Shown here piece after piece: positions 22,001-32,851 of a stretch of 64,000 bases of DNA. The DNA is from Ramazzottius varieornatus. Lineage: Eukaryota > Tardigrada > Eutardigrada > Parachela > Ramazzottiidae. Location: NCBI GenBank assembly GCA_001949185.1, contig BDGG01000002.1:403783-467782 (forward strand), written 5' to 3'. The position numbers were made by a program, and so were the translations under genes. Under the pieces are notes generated by a model. It was not told the DNA's origin. It ran no database searches and saw nothing but the letters and a program-made list of their open reading frames with translations. The number at the start of each line of letters is the position of its first letter. Position 1 is the first letter of the stretch.

Positions 22001-24806
22001 CTGCTGTGCGGCAGGCAACTCGGTCTCGCTGCACGCTGCGCTGCGCTTCGCCCTCTTCCGGCTTTTAGGGTCTTTGCGGACAGAAAAGTCGTCAAAACAT
22101 ACGTCTGATTTACGAAGACTTATGCCGGTGCGCCGCTTCTAGTTCGCAAAATAGAAGAGGGTTTTGTCCTTAGACCGGACAGAAATCTAGATTCATTCAC
22201 GCTCAGGGGCGAGAAAATTCACGAAGTGGACGTCAACCTAACAGCACGATAACATACCTCATGGTGTGTTATAAGGCTTTGCTCGCTCCGGTCTTAGATT
22301 AAAAATTTCAAAGCCCTTCCAAGGTCAAGAAAATCATTGAAGTCCGATTCTTGGTTCTTAGTATCGGGTTTTCAGTATCAAGAGTTTAGATAAATCAGTC
22401 GATCAGGAGGAAAAATGGTCGATATACGATCAGGTCGATATACGATCTATCGTTTTCCACCCTAACCTGAGCCTACCCCTGCCGGTGGTGAGGTGATCAG
22501 CGGTGTCGGGGGTGAGAGGAGCCTTTACCTGTTTGAAATTTATATTTTTGTATGTAGATTCGCATTTAACTATTCTTAAAGATCATATTAATAATAAATA
22601 TTTATAGCGGTACAAATCATGTTAATACTAATATTTGATATTGACGGTGGACGATGCGCGGTAGCATGGAATAAAAGTCAACATGAAAATTTGGTACCTC
22701 AATAAAGTGTGTCGCGAAGACATCAAGACGGTTGCCAGTCCATGGACTTGGATCATCCAGTTCCGTCCCATATCGCGCAGCACTCCAACCACCTTCTTGT
22801 CCTCTTGGTCGATGGCGTCCTTTACTAAATCGGCAGCTTGACACCAACTTAGACGGACGTGCTCCAGCTGTAGGAAGGTTGGGTACCTGCAGCCTTTCAT
22901 GAGCTCGACCATCAGCCTCTGAGCTAGTTCTTGCCACATTCCCGTTTCAGCCTTCAGATCTTCCAGCTCGCCTTGAAGAGTAACCTTCTGGTTGTCAAAC
23001 ATCTTTCTGTACATATGAAGTGGCCTGATCAAGTCAGCGCCGGCGCAATAGCTATTACAGTCGGTGACGTCGGTGCCTGAAGTTGTCTTGTGGACGCGGT
23101 CGGATGCGCAAGTTGGCGGTACAGAATCGTTCTGCGATGGGCAGATGTGTGCGGCACCTTCGAAATTGCGCTCGTAATTTGGCTGTGCAGAATTCCACCA
23201 TTGCTTGTACACTGCAAGCACAGTCAACTTATAATATCGTAGAAAAGTGGCAAAATACCATAATGGTCATCCCTTACAGTATACGTACGATGGGAAATTA
23301 TGGGACAGGCGGAAAGGACGGCAAAATGGAAAATCAACCGTCGAAAAACGTCGAAAAGTAAATTCCTGTGAATCACTCGCGTACGTACTTATCTCCGTGC
23401 CGCCGTAGCGAAAAGGCCTGTGCCATTTTTTTTACTGTCCCATAATTTCTCATTGTAAGTGTACTGTCTACGGTGCACGACAAAATAGGCTTTCAAAAAC
23501 GGGTCTCAACGGGGACCAGGTGGACACAGCGAATGAAATGTGAGCACTGGCTTGATACTGATTTTGATGCCTTTCCCGTATCTAAGTCGTTCCACCCAAC
23601 TTTGACAGCTTATTTTTTCGTGCGCTGTAGCTCAGGAATTTTGAAAAGTAGTCAATTTAAAGAGCAATTTGCAAGTTGCACATCATACGGAATCCAACAC
23701 CGTTTACCTACAAAATGTTCGGCTAACCGTCTGTCCAGTGACCTGCTGGCAAGCATGTCGTCATGAATCTCCATCAATTGTTTCGGCAGATTAGTCAACA
23801 GGTCAACATAGCGTCGCCGTAGATGGGACAAGAAATGGCCGCGTTCGGCACAGTGGACCGTGCATGCCCTTATGGCTTCATAGAAGACGGTCTTATAAAA
23901 TTGCTGCTCGTTGCAGATCAAGCGCAGCAGCTGTACCATGGACTGGTCTGTCCCATTGGCCATGTCCAACGAGTCGCCCCCTCCGTCGTCCCTGCCTGCT
24001 ACACCACCTAGTTTCTCGTCAGAGCAGTGAAGCACTAGATGCAACTGATGAGCGGGTATGGGGTGTAGATGTGGCAAGACCCCTGCCTCTTCCCCGCCAC
24101 CCGAAACCTCGATAGCGTCCTCATCCTGAATGATCTGCAACGGAGCGACCAACGTCCGAAAGCGGTGCTCCACATACTCTGAAGGCACCAGTTCGCTGAC
24201 CGGTGGCTGCGTGCTTGCGTGCAGCCATCTGCTGGCATTGACTTCTCGCTTGCTGTCTAGTAGAACGCATAGTGTCTCTCCACCATCGTCGCTTGTCGTT
24301 GCTGTCCGGGTTAGATCCGTAACTGTTGCAGTGCGTTCTTCGACCTGATACAGTCCCGGAGGGTCTCGCAGTAAATGTTCAAAGCGTTCTTGACCATGCG
24401 GAAAGAACCAGGCTCTGTCCGGTTTCACATTGCGTGACGAGCGGGGCGAAGCCTTGGGCTAATGTGCGATAAGAATAAAGAGCTATACAAAGGTCATCGA
24501 TATCCATACTTTACAGCTGGAAAGATTGATCATGCGCCAGTGGAATAACGTTACCTGCAGATTTTAGCGTACTTTGAGAAGGCTCTGAAACAGTCCGGCA
24601 GTGGCAAGTCCATCGACGGAATGGTAACAGTCATCAGGCGAGTCCGGACGAAGGTGAATTTGGTAAGCATCAGCCGCAGATGAAGCGATGTTGCCCAAAT
24701 CGTTACCGACATGTGCCTCCGTAAGCAACAACTCTCGAGACAGATCGACATGGAGCGGTACTACTTCTAGGCTATGCGCAGCCGAATGATGAAAGTATAA
24801 CTCCAT
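16042..24806 (-). CDS. AXDND1-like: AXDND1-like axonemal dynein light-chain-domain protein
   Basis: Five exons join in perfect phase: 24573-24806 (ATG), 23708-24458, 22698-23211, 16869-17934 and 16042-16755, 1092 residues in all, near the ~1000 of vertebrate AXDND1. The axonemal dynein light chain (p28-like) block lies near the end of exon 2: FYEAIRACTVHCAERGHFL, then RRRYVDLLTNLPKQLMEIH and LASRSLDRRLAEHF. Exon 3 continues the family's coiled region (ELEDLKAETGMWQELAQRLM). Exon 5 ends in a strong coiled coil rich in Arg/Glu/Leu (RRELKLHRERNTETDRK). Known role: ciliary/flagellar axoneme and sperm tail; the biochemical function is poorly defined. The 4.76-kb intron 3 (17935-22697) is unusually large here and packed with transposon remnants. 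The name is from pattern recognition of the domain, so orthology is inferred. Confidence 0.82.
17990..18912. mobile_element. Mariner-type MITE, 923 bp, TA target
   Basis: Ends are inverted repeats starting TTAGGTCTGYCAGTATGAC, continuing with partial matching for about 65 bases (to near CTGAAAATTC). Flanking TA dinucleotides (17988-89 and 18913-14) are the expected target duplication. No transposase ORF lies inside, so it is non-autonomous. It interrupts one copy of a sequence present uninterrupted at 22539-22562. Confidence 0.85.
18934..19660. repeat. Inverted pair of tRNA-like/SINE-head sequences
   Basis: The block GTGGTAGTCGCTTGGCCGCC near 19629-19648 (+) recurs in reverse complement near 18945-18966. 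Upstream of the plus copy, TGTCCAAGTGGTAG resembles a pol III A box. This could be two tRNA-derived SINE heads in opposite orientation, or the termini of one element. No B box was found at the expected distance. Confidence 0.4.
20497..21702 (-). pseudogene. Degenerate hAT-family transposase
   Basis: Read from ATG at 21702 on the minus strand. First comes an acidic N-terminal exon (21560-21702), then 21483 downward with a BED-like finger (HFVCCSKSRVVW, then HTDPLNRHVQKC) and the hAT block VDGRSFKEVSGKGFRALID and LPDPTTISSYI. The frame then shifts: KGEGMTLDF and LSYLG follow in a different frame near 20890. At 20799 the catalytic-core segment VRVTDQGGNIKVAF with RINCAVHLLN resumes after an apparent deletion of tens of codons. 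The C-terminal dimerisation region is absent. It lies inside intron 3 of the AXDND1-like gene in the same orientation. Confidence 0.75.
23276..23455. mobile_element. Short inverted-repeat element, ATTATGGGACAG family
   Basis: The outer sequences GAAATTATGGGACAG and CTGTCCCATAATTTC are reverse complements, and similarity extends outward (CAGTATACGTACGATGG against CAGTACACTTACAATGA). The interior contains GCCGTAGCGAAAAGGCCTG, which recurs at 27.38 kb (reverse) and 35.52 kb. It lies in AXDND1-like intron 2. Confidence 0.75.
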
Positions 24807-25198
24807 TATGGGTTTTCCACTGAGTTATGCGATTTTAAACCGAGCGATTGTGGAAAAAATAACACGTTGTTCGAGGTCACTAAAGCCTTGGGTGGCTAAT
24901 CATAGGCGCCAGCCCCTGACCCATCAAGCAGCCAAGCTAGCAGCCAAGTAACCGTGGATACATCGGCCACAAGAAAAGAATGACGAAGAGGCTTTTCATC
25001 CCTCCCCTCCCCTTCAAGGCTTGCTCAACGGCTCACTCTGAGGTCCTGACTTGCTGCAACATCGGATGCCATAATTATCCACTGCGCATGGATGAGTAGG
25101 ACTATAATGGTTGTTATATGGTTAAAGGGTGGTTGACCGTGGTTGATCCTAATAAATCCTGAGCAGATAGCACAACTTAGTTAAAGGAAATGTTGAAT

Positions 25199-25843
25199 TT
25201 AGCTTCTTGTATTGCCCAAAGTCAACAACGAGTCAAAGGTATGTGCTGAATCGCCACCCTCGGCCACGGCTGCCTCAGCCTGCTGTCCTAACCTCTGCGC
25301 AGTGACGAAGAAGTTGTTGTCCTGCAGCGGCCTCTCCCACTGCGCCACCTTGTCCACTTTTGCCAATATTTCTTCATGTTCAACGATCCGTTGCCCACTC
25401 ATGTCCACCTGTGCAATCTTCAGCCCACATCCCCAGCTGACGATCAAGTCGGCATCTCCATGCTGGTCGCCAAACATTGGCTACGAAAAAAGAAACTGCT
25501 CAAGTACTGCGTACCTCACAATAAACGTTGTCACCACTTTCCACCACTTTGCTTACCCATGCGACGATGGGCACACCGCTGGATATTGCCTCCATGGTAC
25601 TGTTCCACCCACAATGGCTGACAAAGGTCCGTGTGCACCGGTGCTTTAGTATCATCTTTTGGGGAGCCCACTTTAAAATTAAGTAGGGCACCTCCGGGTC
25701 CTCAAACTGTCCCTTGATGGCTTGCTGTATATCCCATGGAAGATGTACCTGCTGAGCAGGTCGAAGGGACCAAATTAAGTAGGGTGTTGATCTTGAAAGT
25801 GGATTACGAAGTTTCGCTTTAAAGATAAGCAGCCCTCGAGTAG
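25199..25843 (-). CDS. UDP-glycosyltransferase, C-terminal half, plant-type PSPG box
   Basis: Two exons, 25557-25843 and 25199-25480, join at W|P to give about 189 residues ending at TAA/TAG near 25199. The sequence has the full PSPG signature: [10 protein letters not shown], then [19 protein letters not shown], then IVAWPMFGDQ. This is the sugar-donor site of UGT glycosyltransferases. Upstream of it, [11 protein letters not shown] matches the start of the GT-B C-terminal domain. Animal UGTs normally read THGG where this has SHCGWNS, and they end in a TM anchor; this protein has no C-terminal TM. No N-terminal acceptor domain was found to 26.3 kb, although an acceptor AG at 25844-25845 would be phase-compatible. 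The gene is either 5'-truncated or has a distant first exon. Confidence 0.7.
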
Positions 25844-27328
25844 CTTATGTTAGAAGCGAAAACGGATTATTCTCCGCACACTTGACTCAAAATTTCAAAT
25901 TTTCATTTCTCAGCTGATCGCTGTCTGCACAGCACTTCACGTTGCGAGATACCGTTTCACGTATGGGCTTCTTGATACCTATTAGTGTCGCTGACATCGA
26001 CAGACAGAGACTAGCCAGAGAGAAAACTATGAATTTCAGCCTAGTCAGGAGGCAAAGTTTGCCTGCAAACCTACCCCGCAAAACTCGCGCATTTCCGCTC
26101 CCGTTTCCGAAACTTTCGAAAAACGCAATTTTGCCTCACTCACGACTGATTTCCGTTGATCAGGCAAACTCAAATTTTAAATCAACCGTTTACGACATAA
26201 ACAGCTCGCCGTGAGGGGGACCAATAGGTAATATCTTGACAGCAAAGTTTCACTGGTTATTGTTGTGGCGAATCCGAGATGCTGATCAGTTGACAGGTGG
26301 CAATAACTGGGCCGAAACTAGGGATGGTTCTTGGGGCTCTTAGCATCAGCTTCTACATTGGCTGTTTCATCCGACCGCTGATAGTCCCGCTATATATGGG
26401 GCTGCTTTCTTCGGCTTGGGCTGTGGAATCATCTGGACAGTCCAAGGATATTTCGTCACCATCAACTTGACACCCAAACGGGTCTTGCGAAACACCGGCG
26501 TCTTCTTGGCGCTGTACCGGTCCAGGTTTGTTGACATGTCGGTCATTCACTGGAGTGTCATGGTATTCGGTAACGTGACGTCTAAATGTCGGAATGACTA
26601 GATACCACGATTGTAAACCGTGACTGGTGGTTGCAGCATGGTGACGGTAATCTTTTCTACTTCCTGATGGTTCATGGATCACAGACTATTCTACCGGAAA
26701 CACATGTCATTGTCTTTTCCACGCTCTTGGCCTGCTCTTTGGCGGGCGTCCTGGTCCTAGCCTGTTTTGTTCACCCATGGACCGGCAAAGTTCCGCTGGC
26801 ACCGGGGACAGAAGGACAGAGCAGTACTATCACACATGCTGCGCTGCAGGAACCGGTGCAAATGACAGCAGTACACCGGCGACCTAAAGCTGCCTTCCGT
26901 AAGCTAGGCTGAAGTTAGTAAAGTGCAGGATACTGTTTCATTTCGTAGGCATGAAACATAATCCTTGAAGGATTTTGCATACAGAGTCAACGATAAAGTA
27001 TTTCCGCAGCCGTGAACTGCTGTCATTACTGCCGTTCTTCGCCTACATCGGTGAGTTCGCCTATGCATCGAAGCCTTTTTTTACGCAATTCGGAACGTTA
27101 GATAAGCAGATCGCGTATTACCTGTCTGTAAGGATTTCCTCGAACAGGAGTCCTTTGGGGAAACGTTTACCCAACAGTTTTGGGATACGCTCGTCGCTTT
27201 GACCGGCTACGCGAGTCGCTGGTGGGGCTGAGCGGAGTATGTGGCGGAATCGGCGAGATTGTCGGTACAACAACTTTAATCTTTTTAGTCAAATTATCAT
27301 AACCAAGTATGGGTATAACCTGATAACA

Positions 27329-27543
27329 ATTATCCGTACACCTACGACGAGAAATTATGGGCCAGTAAAAATTATTAGACCAGGCCTTTTCGCTACGGCG
27401 GTAGAGAAGCACGTACGTACGCGACCGATTCACAGTAATACACTTCTGGACCCTTTTCTACGTTTTAATTTCCATTTTGCCGTCTTTTCTGCCTGGTCCC
27501 ATAATTTTTACTGGCCCCATAATTCCCGTCGTGCGTGTACAGG
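27329..27543. mobile_element. Inverted-repeat element inside the UNC-93 relic
   Basis: The ~50-base ends are near reverse complements (ACGAGAAATTATGGGCCAGT at left, ACTGGCCCCATAATTCCCGT at right), and each end contains the ATTATGGG motif twice. The interior matches the 23.3-kb element in reverse. Its right end, CGTGTACAG, abuts the coding block GEVALGLL and supplies that block's apparent 3' splice site. Confidence 0.75.
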
Positions 27544-28261
27544 AGAAGTGGCGCTGGGTCTGTTGGGCAAATGGATGCATTTTCACGGCAAAGATGGCGC
27601 TGTCATCGGTGGCCTTTTGATCTACATCGCTGCCTGTTACATGGCGTACCTGAACACTCCCGCCTGAGCATCGCTGGAGATGACTTCCGATGGCGCTTTC
27701 ATCGGACCCAAGTGAGGATTTGACTTTGTGAACCCATTTATATCACGGACCCGCTTATGGATCAGCCGCTGTTATTCGTCTTTTCAGTGCGGTTGTGGCA
27801 CTGTTTTCGTGGTTTCTTTTCGGATTCGGTACGTAGAGACGCTTGACAGCGGACACTTGAAATGAGTTGTTTTTCGAAAGGAAATTAAGACAGTTGGATT
27901 AATATCAAACCTGGTTTTTCAGGCGACGCAGTTTGGTGTGGTCAGGTACGTATTACTAATGACGCCTGTTTCTAGCGACTGGCGCTTTTGCTCATGCATT
28001 CGTTTTGACCCCTCTTTTTTGAGGAGAAGTTGCAGGAAATATTTAGATACATTTAAATTTTGGAGTTGACAGGAAATGACATGGCGCTAAACGTTTGACC
28101 AATGGTTGCAAGGTTGTTAGGACACTATGTCAGACTCAGTTGGTGGGGCAATGCTGCACTTTTGCGAGAAACTAGTGCGTCAGCCGTCAAGAAAGGTTTT
28201 GCCGAGCCATAGGGGACAGATAACCGCATGGTGGAAACAGCTGATCCGGCCTGAACGACAA

Positions 28262-28430
28262 GCCATGTACACGCACCAAGAGAAAGTTTGGAACTGTAAA
28301 AAAGTGGCTGAAAAAGACGGCAAATTGAGAATTCAACCGTAGAAAATTGCCAGAAAGTGCATTGGTGTGAATTGCCTAACTTACGTACGTGCGGACTTTT
28401 GTGCCGCCGTTTCGGAAACGCTTGTTTCAA
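28262..28430. repeat. Diverged relative of the ATTATGGG element
   Basis: It shares GACGGCAAA...CAACCGT, CTTACGTACGTG and TGCCGCCGTTTCG with the 23.3-kb copy in the same order, but the termini are degraded. Similarity was judged by eye. Confidence 0.4.
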
Positions 28431-29525
28431 ACTTTTTCTGCTCCAAACAATCTCTTCGTGCGTGCATGGAAAATTAGATGCAAAACTGACTTTCGCGTTT
28501 TTTCCCAATACATGGAGACAGTTCCACCGGAACGTACTCATCCGGCCTTTTCTTGGAGTCAAACGAAATACAGTAGAAGGCTTTCTTCCAGAAAAGCTCG
28601 TGTGCTGAGCAAATTAGGAGTTGCTCAAAAGTGCCAGTCAGTAAAGGCAGCCATCAGGCCCATCACTTATGCCTCGGTTTAGTTCAGCTAGAGCGAGCAG
28701 CTGGCTAGCTTGTCAAGCAAACCCATTGGCTAAGTTGATTTCATTGCAGTTGATGGCGTATTTGGGCGAGACGTATTGTCACGAATGTGTCTCCGTCTTT
28801 ACCGTCTCCCAGTTCTGCAGTGTAAGTAGCAATTTCCGACTTGTTTAATTGATGGTTGCGTCGCAGTGTGGCAGTAATCCTTTCCATCGATTTTAATGCA
28901 AACACGAATCCACACGGCCTCTGCCGATATGGAATTTCAAACTGATTGAAGCTTTTCTTCCGGTTGCATGGTCAGGCTCTGACGGCCGCAGGTACCTTCG
29001 CCTACGCTGTCGTACTGCAGTTTCCCTACCAACTGCTGGTTATGGTCAACTACGCTCTACCTGCCGCTGCAGGTTTCGGCCTCGTCGAATGGCCAAGTCT
29101 CTTCAGATATAACAGATCTGGACAACACTGCAGCTAACCGACCTCACCAAGACCCTGAAGCTTTGTGGAATCGTCTACGGGTTACCATTGCCAACAACCT
29201 GTGATATTTCGGATTATTTCCCATGTGATTCTCCACGTTGGCGGCATGCCGGAACCTTTACGGCACTTTATTGTCTGTGATTGTTATATCCGTGCTGCTG
29301 TCCGATTAAACTGTTGTCGAGGCTGTCGAACAACATTCTTTGATGGATCTGTAACCACTGACTATTTTACATGCAAAAGAACTATGCGGTACTCGTATAA
29401 AAAGCTGTACCTTTCGACGAGAATGACTTATCCACAGAGCAAGAAAAAAATAATTTTACAGTGCGTGAGTGCTTCTCAGAGGAATGGCGGAGACACATCA
29501 ATCAGATACTTATCAACATTGTACC

Positions 29526-30535
29526 CTAATGAGGTCCATGGGCAATTGGCGCAGTCCAGGGTCTGAAAGCCGAGCTCCGCGACGTTGAGGCTTTTGTAAA
29601 GAGCGACGTGTTGTGACCCTCGAATTTTCTGGTCACTACCGGAGAGGCAAGCTTTCCTGCCGTGAAATGTTGGTCAACGGATGGAGGAGACGGAATGCTC
29701 AATCTATGGGAGAAGGTGTTCAATGACTGGTCGTTGCGCAGGAGGTCGACAAAGTGTCGTTTCTTCTGTTTGCGCGGCACAACGGGTAAAGGTTGCCTGC
29801 AGAGGAGACTGTGGGCGCTGACGGCCAAATCCTCCGTGCTGGCGCTGCGGAGAATACGGTTGATGGAACTGACACTTGGGATGGAATGGACGTCGCAGAC
29901 GCGCTGCACCAACAGAGTGTCGCGGATCTCCCAGGCAAATATGGCGGCGTTCTCCCGCTTCATATTGAGGATCTTTCGGACGACCAAAGGCGTGGCAATT
30001 TGCAGCTAGACACGCAGGACAAATATGTCTTAGAAAGCTGACAGTATTATATCTGTCACTGCCAAATTTCATTATTTAGGTGGCGCAAAGATGGAAGCCA
30101 ATGCACAGATCAGCGTGCCGCCACCTCGCTACGGGACGCTGTAGTTCGCTTTCGTGGAATGCAGCATGCCACGCGGCATCCCCAACCAACTTATTGTTTT
30201 TTCTCCTTACCTTTGGTTTGCTTCCTCCAATTGATCCAGGTTTGATGGAGCCGGTTTCGTGGTAGCGGGTGAGGATCTTGCTGACGCAACCGTGCGATAC
30301 CAGCAACTGCCTCGATATATCACAGGGTCGTACACCCAGGCAAGCCAGCTCCACGATTTTTCGCCGTATGAAGTCCGGTAAAGGTCGTCCGTTAACAAAG
30401 ACACCGCCCAGCTGGTTCACGCCGGTTTGTCCAGCTACAAAATAAAACAAAAGATTCGCATGACCTTTCATTGGTGCTCATTTTGTAGAGCGAAATGCAA
30501 ACAGCAAGTCCGAGTAACGTACCAGTGTGCGGCAT
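29526..30535 (-). CDS. poxn: Paired-domain transcription factor, pox-neuro type
   Basis: Exons 30523-30535 (13 bases, MPHT), 30211-30434 and 29526-30005 give 238 residues. The paired domain is complete. The PAI half has [36 protein letters not shown] and [18 protein letters not shown]. The RED half has [18 protein letters not shown], then [18 protein letters not shown]. The [10 protein letters not shown] and [12 protein letters not shown] variants fit Pox neuro better than Pax2/5/8 or Pax3/7, from family knowledge. No homeodomain or octapeptide is seen in the Ser/Pro-rich tail of about 105 residues. Known role: sequence-specific DNA binding and specification of sensory and neural cell identity. 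The tiny first exon is supported by phase 1 agreement. Confidence 0.9.
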
Positions 30536-31466
30536 TTCCGACTTCAGCACTAGGTGGTAGCGAGGAAAACTCGGTCTAGAGTGGAAGTATTAAATGTGAT
30601 GAGAGTTGGATACAGTCTTATGTATTAGACTTTATATGTCTGCGCCAGAATACCTTCACTGTTTTATCCGAATGCCCCTATGGCGTTGAGTCAACTGGAA
30701 AGAGGGATGACATTGCATCGAAAGAGGAGGTCCCAACATGCGGCAGAAGCACCTGCCCTTTCCGTCACGGATAACAGGCTTAATAGGGCATTTAGTCAGC
30801 CGTAATATAAAGTGTGGTGGACGACATAATAAGCTGGTGACAAGTCACGATGGGGGGAATTTGTCGTCAAAGGGGATCAGTGCAGCGCCTAACGAGCTCT
30901 TGTCGCTCCCCAACAGATGTTTCCTGTTGGCTAGCCCAACCACTTGTCCTTCCGTATCAGCTGCTGAAGCAGTAAGCGCCGATTTCCGCCCCTTTTGTTC
31001 TTGCGTGCAAAATCAGATGAGCTAAACCGCCTTTCTAACTGATCATGACCATTTAATGTTGCAGAGGTATAGGGATACTATATTTGGCCTTTAAGCTTTG
31101 AATTATTTATCATTTTGACTGAGCTGCCCCGCTTTTTCATTTTACGTTTTTATACGGTAAGTAGCTAAAATTTTACCGTCTTCTGCTCCCTATTGCCACG
31201 CTCCGTCCAGCTGAACGTTCCTTCTTTCTGACCTTTGGTCTAGACCGAGAAAATCAAAGATTCACGCCCGGATAAACACAAGCTGCTGTAGCTCATTCAG
31301 CATACTGCTAGACCGTGGCAGTACCTTTCATCGAGATTTCGGCAGCCGAGCCAGTGGCTTCGATTTGAGAAGCTACTGAGACATAAAGCTATCGATACCA
31401 TTTCTGGTTTGCGTAACGCTACCGAAGAGCAGAAAAGTGCCATTTTACACAGTTATCAAATAGAAA
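30536..31466. other. Intergenic between poxn-like and defensin-like genes
   Basis: No supported coding or RNA gene. It should hold the divergent promoters of both neighbours; no clear motif was identified. Confidence 0.4.
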
Positions 31467-31786
31467 ATGACGAATGTCATCAAGGCCCTTCTTATGTCCC
31501 TCTTAATGGTTTCATTGGTTCGTATACATATGATGCTCAACGTCCTGCTTGATCAGGCCACCAATTAGTGACCATTCAAGTCTTTCAGGTGGTCCATTCT
31601 ATGGGAGCCCAGGAGGCCGAAGCTGTTACTGCGGATGCGACAACAGACGACGCCATGGTTATTGGGTCTTGCGTCCAAGATAGCAACAACTTCATGAGCA
31701 ACTGCGTTGGAGAATGCAAAGCAAAGGGCTTCAGCCTGGGTCTCTGCGTCGGTAACAATGGAGGCGTCTGTCGTTGTTCCCATTAA
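31467..31786 (+). CDS. Secreted defensin-like six-cysteine peptide
   Basis: Exon 31467-31517 encodes a signal-peptide start (MTNVIKALLMSLLMVSL) and splices in phase 0 to 31589-31786, 82 residues in total. After the hydrophobic core comes an acidic Ala/Thr/Asp-rich propeptide, then six Cys spaced C-x10-C-x3-C-x9-C-x7-C-x1-C to the stop. This is the CS-alpha-beta fold pattern of invertebrate and fungal defensins, secreted antimicrobial peptides; scorpion-toxin-like peptides share it. Net charge of the mature part looks near neutral rather than strongly basic, so activity is uncertain. It stands alone, with no neighbouring immune genes. No dibasic cleavage site precedes the Cys core. Confidence 0.75.
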
Positions 31787-31885
31787 ACTCGGCCGGAAGC
31801 AGCCGCGCTTCGCAGAAGCAGACATTTTTGCCGTCAGTCCGACTTTTTATAAGCTTGCTCGCATATTGTCCGGTGAAAAAACTGT

Positions 31886-31891
31886 AATAAA
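31886..31891 (+). terminator. Poly(A) signal of the defensin-like gene
   Basis: AATAAA lies 100 bases past the stop codon, a typical 3'UTR distance. Confidence 0.6.
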
Positions 31892-32851
31892 GATTTAAGT
31901 CATCCTTTCTGCTCCGCCTGCAGTCCGGTCGCTCGAAATGTCTGCATATTTCTCGATTTCAGTTCAAGCCGGCTATTCATTCCCCGCACTGCGTGCCAAA
32001 GTATGGACCAACATCAATCGAAATTGTAAAAATGTTTACACTTCGAGCGACCAGATTATATTCGGAAACCTGGGTCCTAACCACCTGGAAGACAGTAGAA
32101 TTTCTGTGAATTAAATAAAAATAGTGAGTTCGAATTTAATAAATATAGGGGTTCGAATTTTTGTCCGAAAAGATTCTGGCATTAGAATGATGTCACATAG
32201 CGTAAGACTACACATACGATCGTTTTAACACCAAACCTCCAAGCTGGGGTGTTTTGGAGGTTAATCGCCCCTGAAGTTTCCTGCGATATCGTCCCAAAAG
32301 GGCGAAGTTTATTGAAACTTTCAGCCACGGCGAGGTACGGCAAAGCTACCATCCGATGCCCCTCAATATTCTCTCAAGATTCATGTGAGAAAAGGGTCAT
32401 TTGGTACCAAAATGAGTTTCCGGAAATTGGGCCGCCGAAACCCATTTAGTGCTTGGACTTGAAGTCTCCTGGCCGTCTAATATCGCCAGTCGGAAACGAA
32501 TGGCGAATGGCGATTTGCTTTCGGCGTTCCATAAAGGACGTCCACAGCATAATTATCGCAAATATGAAAATAGCTCATGCTAGCTAGAATTGCAAACTGG
32601 TCTTTCTTTCTATTGAACACGAGCAGAAGCGAAGCCACAAAGCTTGACTGAGAGCCAGAAGGCCCCAAACTGCATTGAACTCAAACGATTCACGTGAAAT
32701 GAACATGAACTGAAATCTCAGACGCGCAATGTCAGATACAGTCAGCGAATTTCGCCATAGTTTATGAAAGCATCAAGCAAGAGGAGAAAATGCTACGCAA
32801 GACGATATAAAACAGGATGAAAGCAGCCTCCAACTCGAGAACGCTAACGTT
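31892..32851. other. Intergenic, nothing supported
   Basis: The stretch is AT-rich. Short ORFs only; no inverted repeats longer than about 10 bases were noticed. Confidence 0.4.

Larger units (their letters stand above)
26324..29131 (+). pseudogene. Decaying UNC-93-like MFS gene
   Basis: Pieces of an UNC-93 family membrane protein appear in order: 26324-26525 (MVLGALSISFYIGCF, then LGCGIIWTVQGYFVTI), 26636 on (GDGNLFYFLMVHG), 27010-27050 (RELLSLLPFFAYIG), about 27177-27260 (SLVGLSGVCGGIGEIV), 27542-27667 (GEVALGLLGKWMHFHG), 28747-28819 and 28978-29100 (AAGTFAYAVVLQFPYQ). Breaks: a one-base shift near 26396-26404 between the two halves of the first exon; an in-frame TGA at 27665-27667 after YLNTPA with the family-like tail continuing (SLEMTSDGAF); and splice phases that do not agree between several blocks. 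The first TM helices are missing. UNC-93 proteins act as channel or TLR-trafficking partners; this copy is unlikely to make one. Confidence 0.65.
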
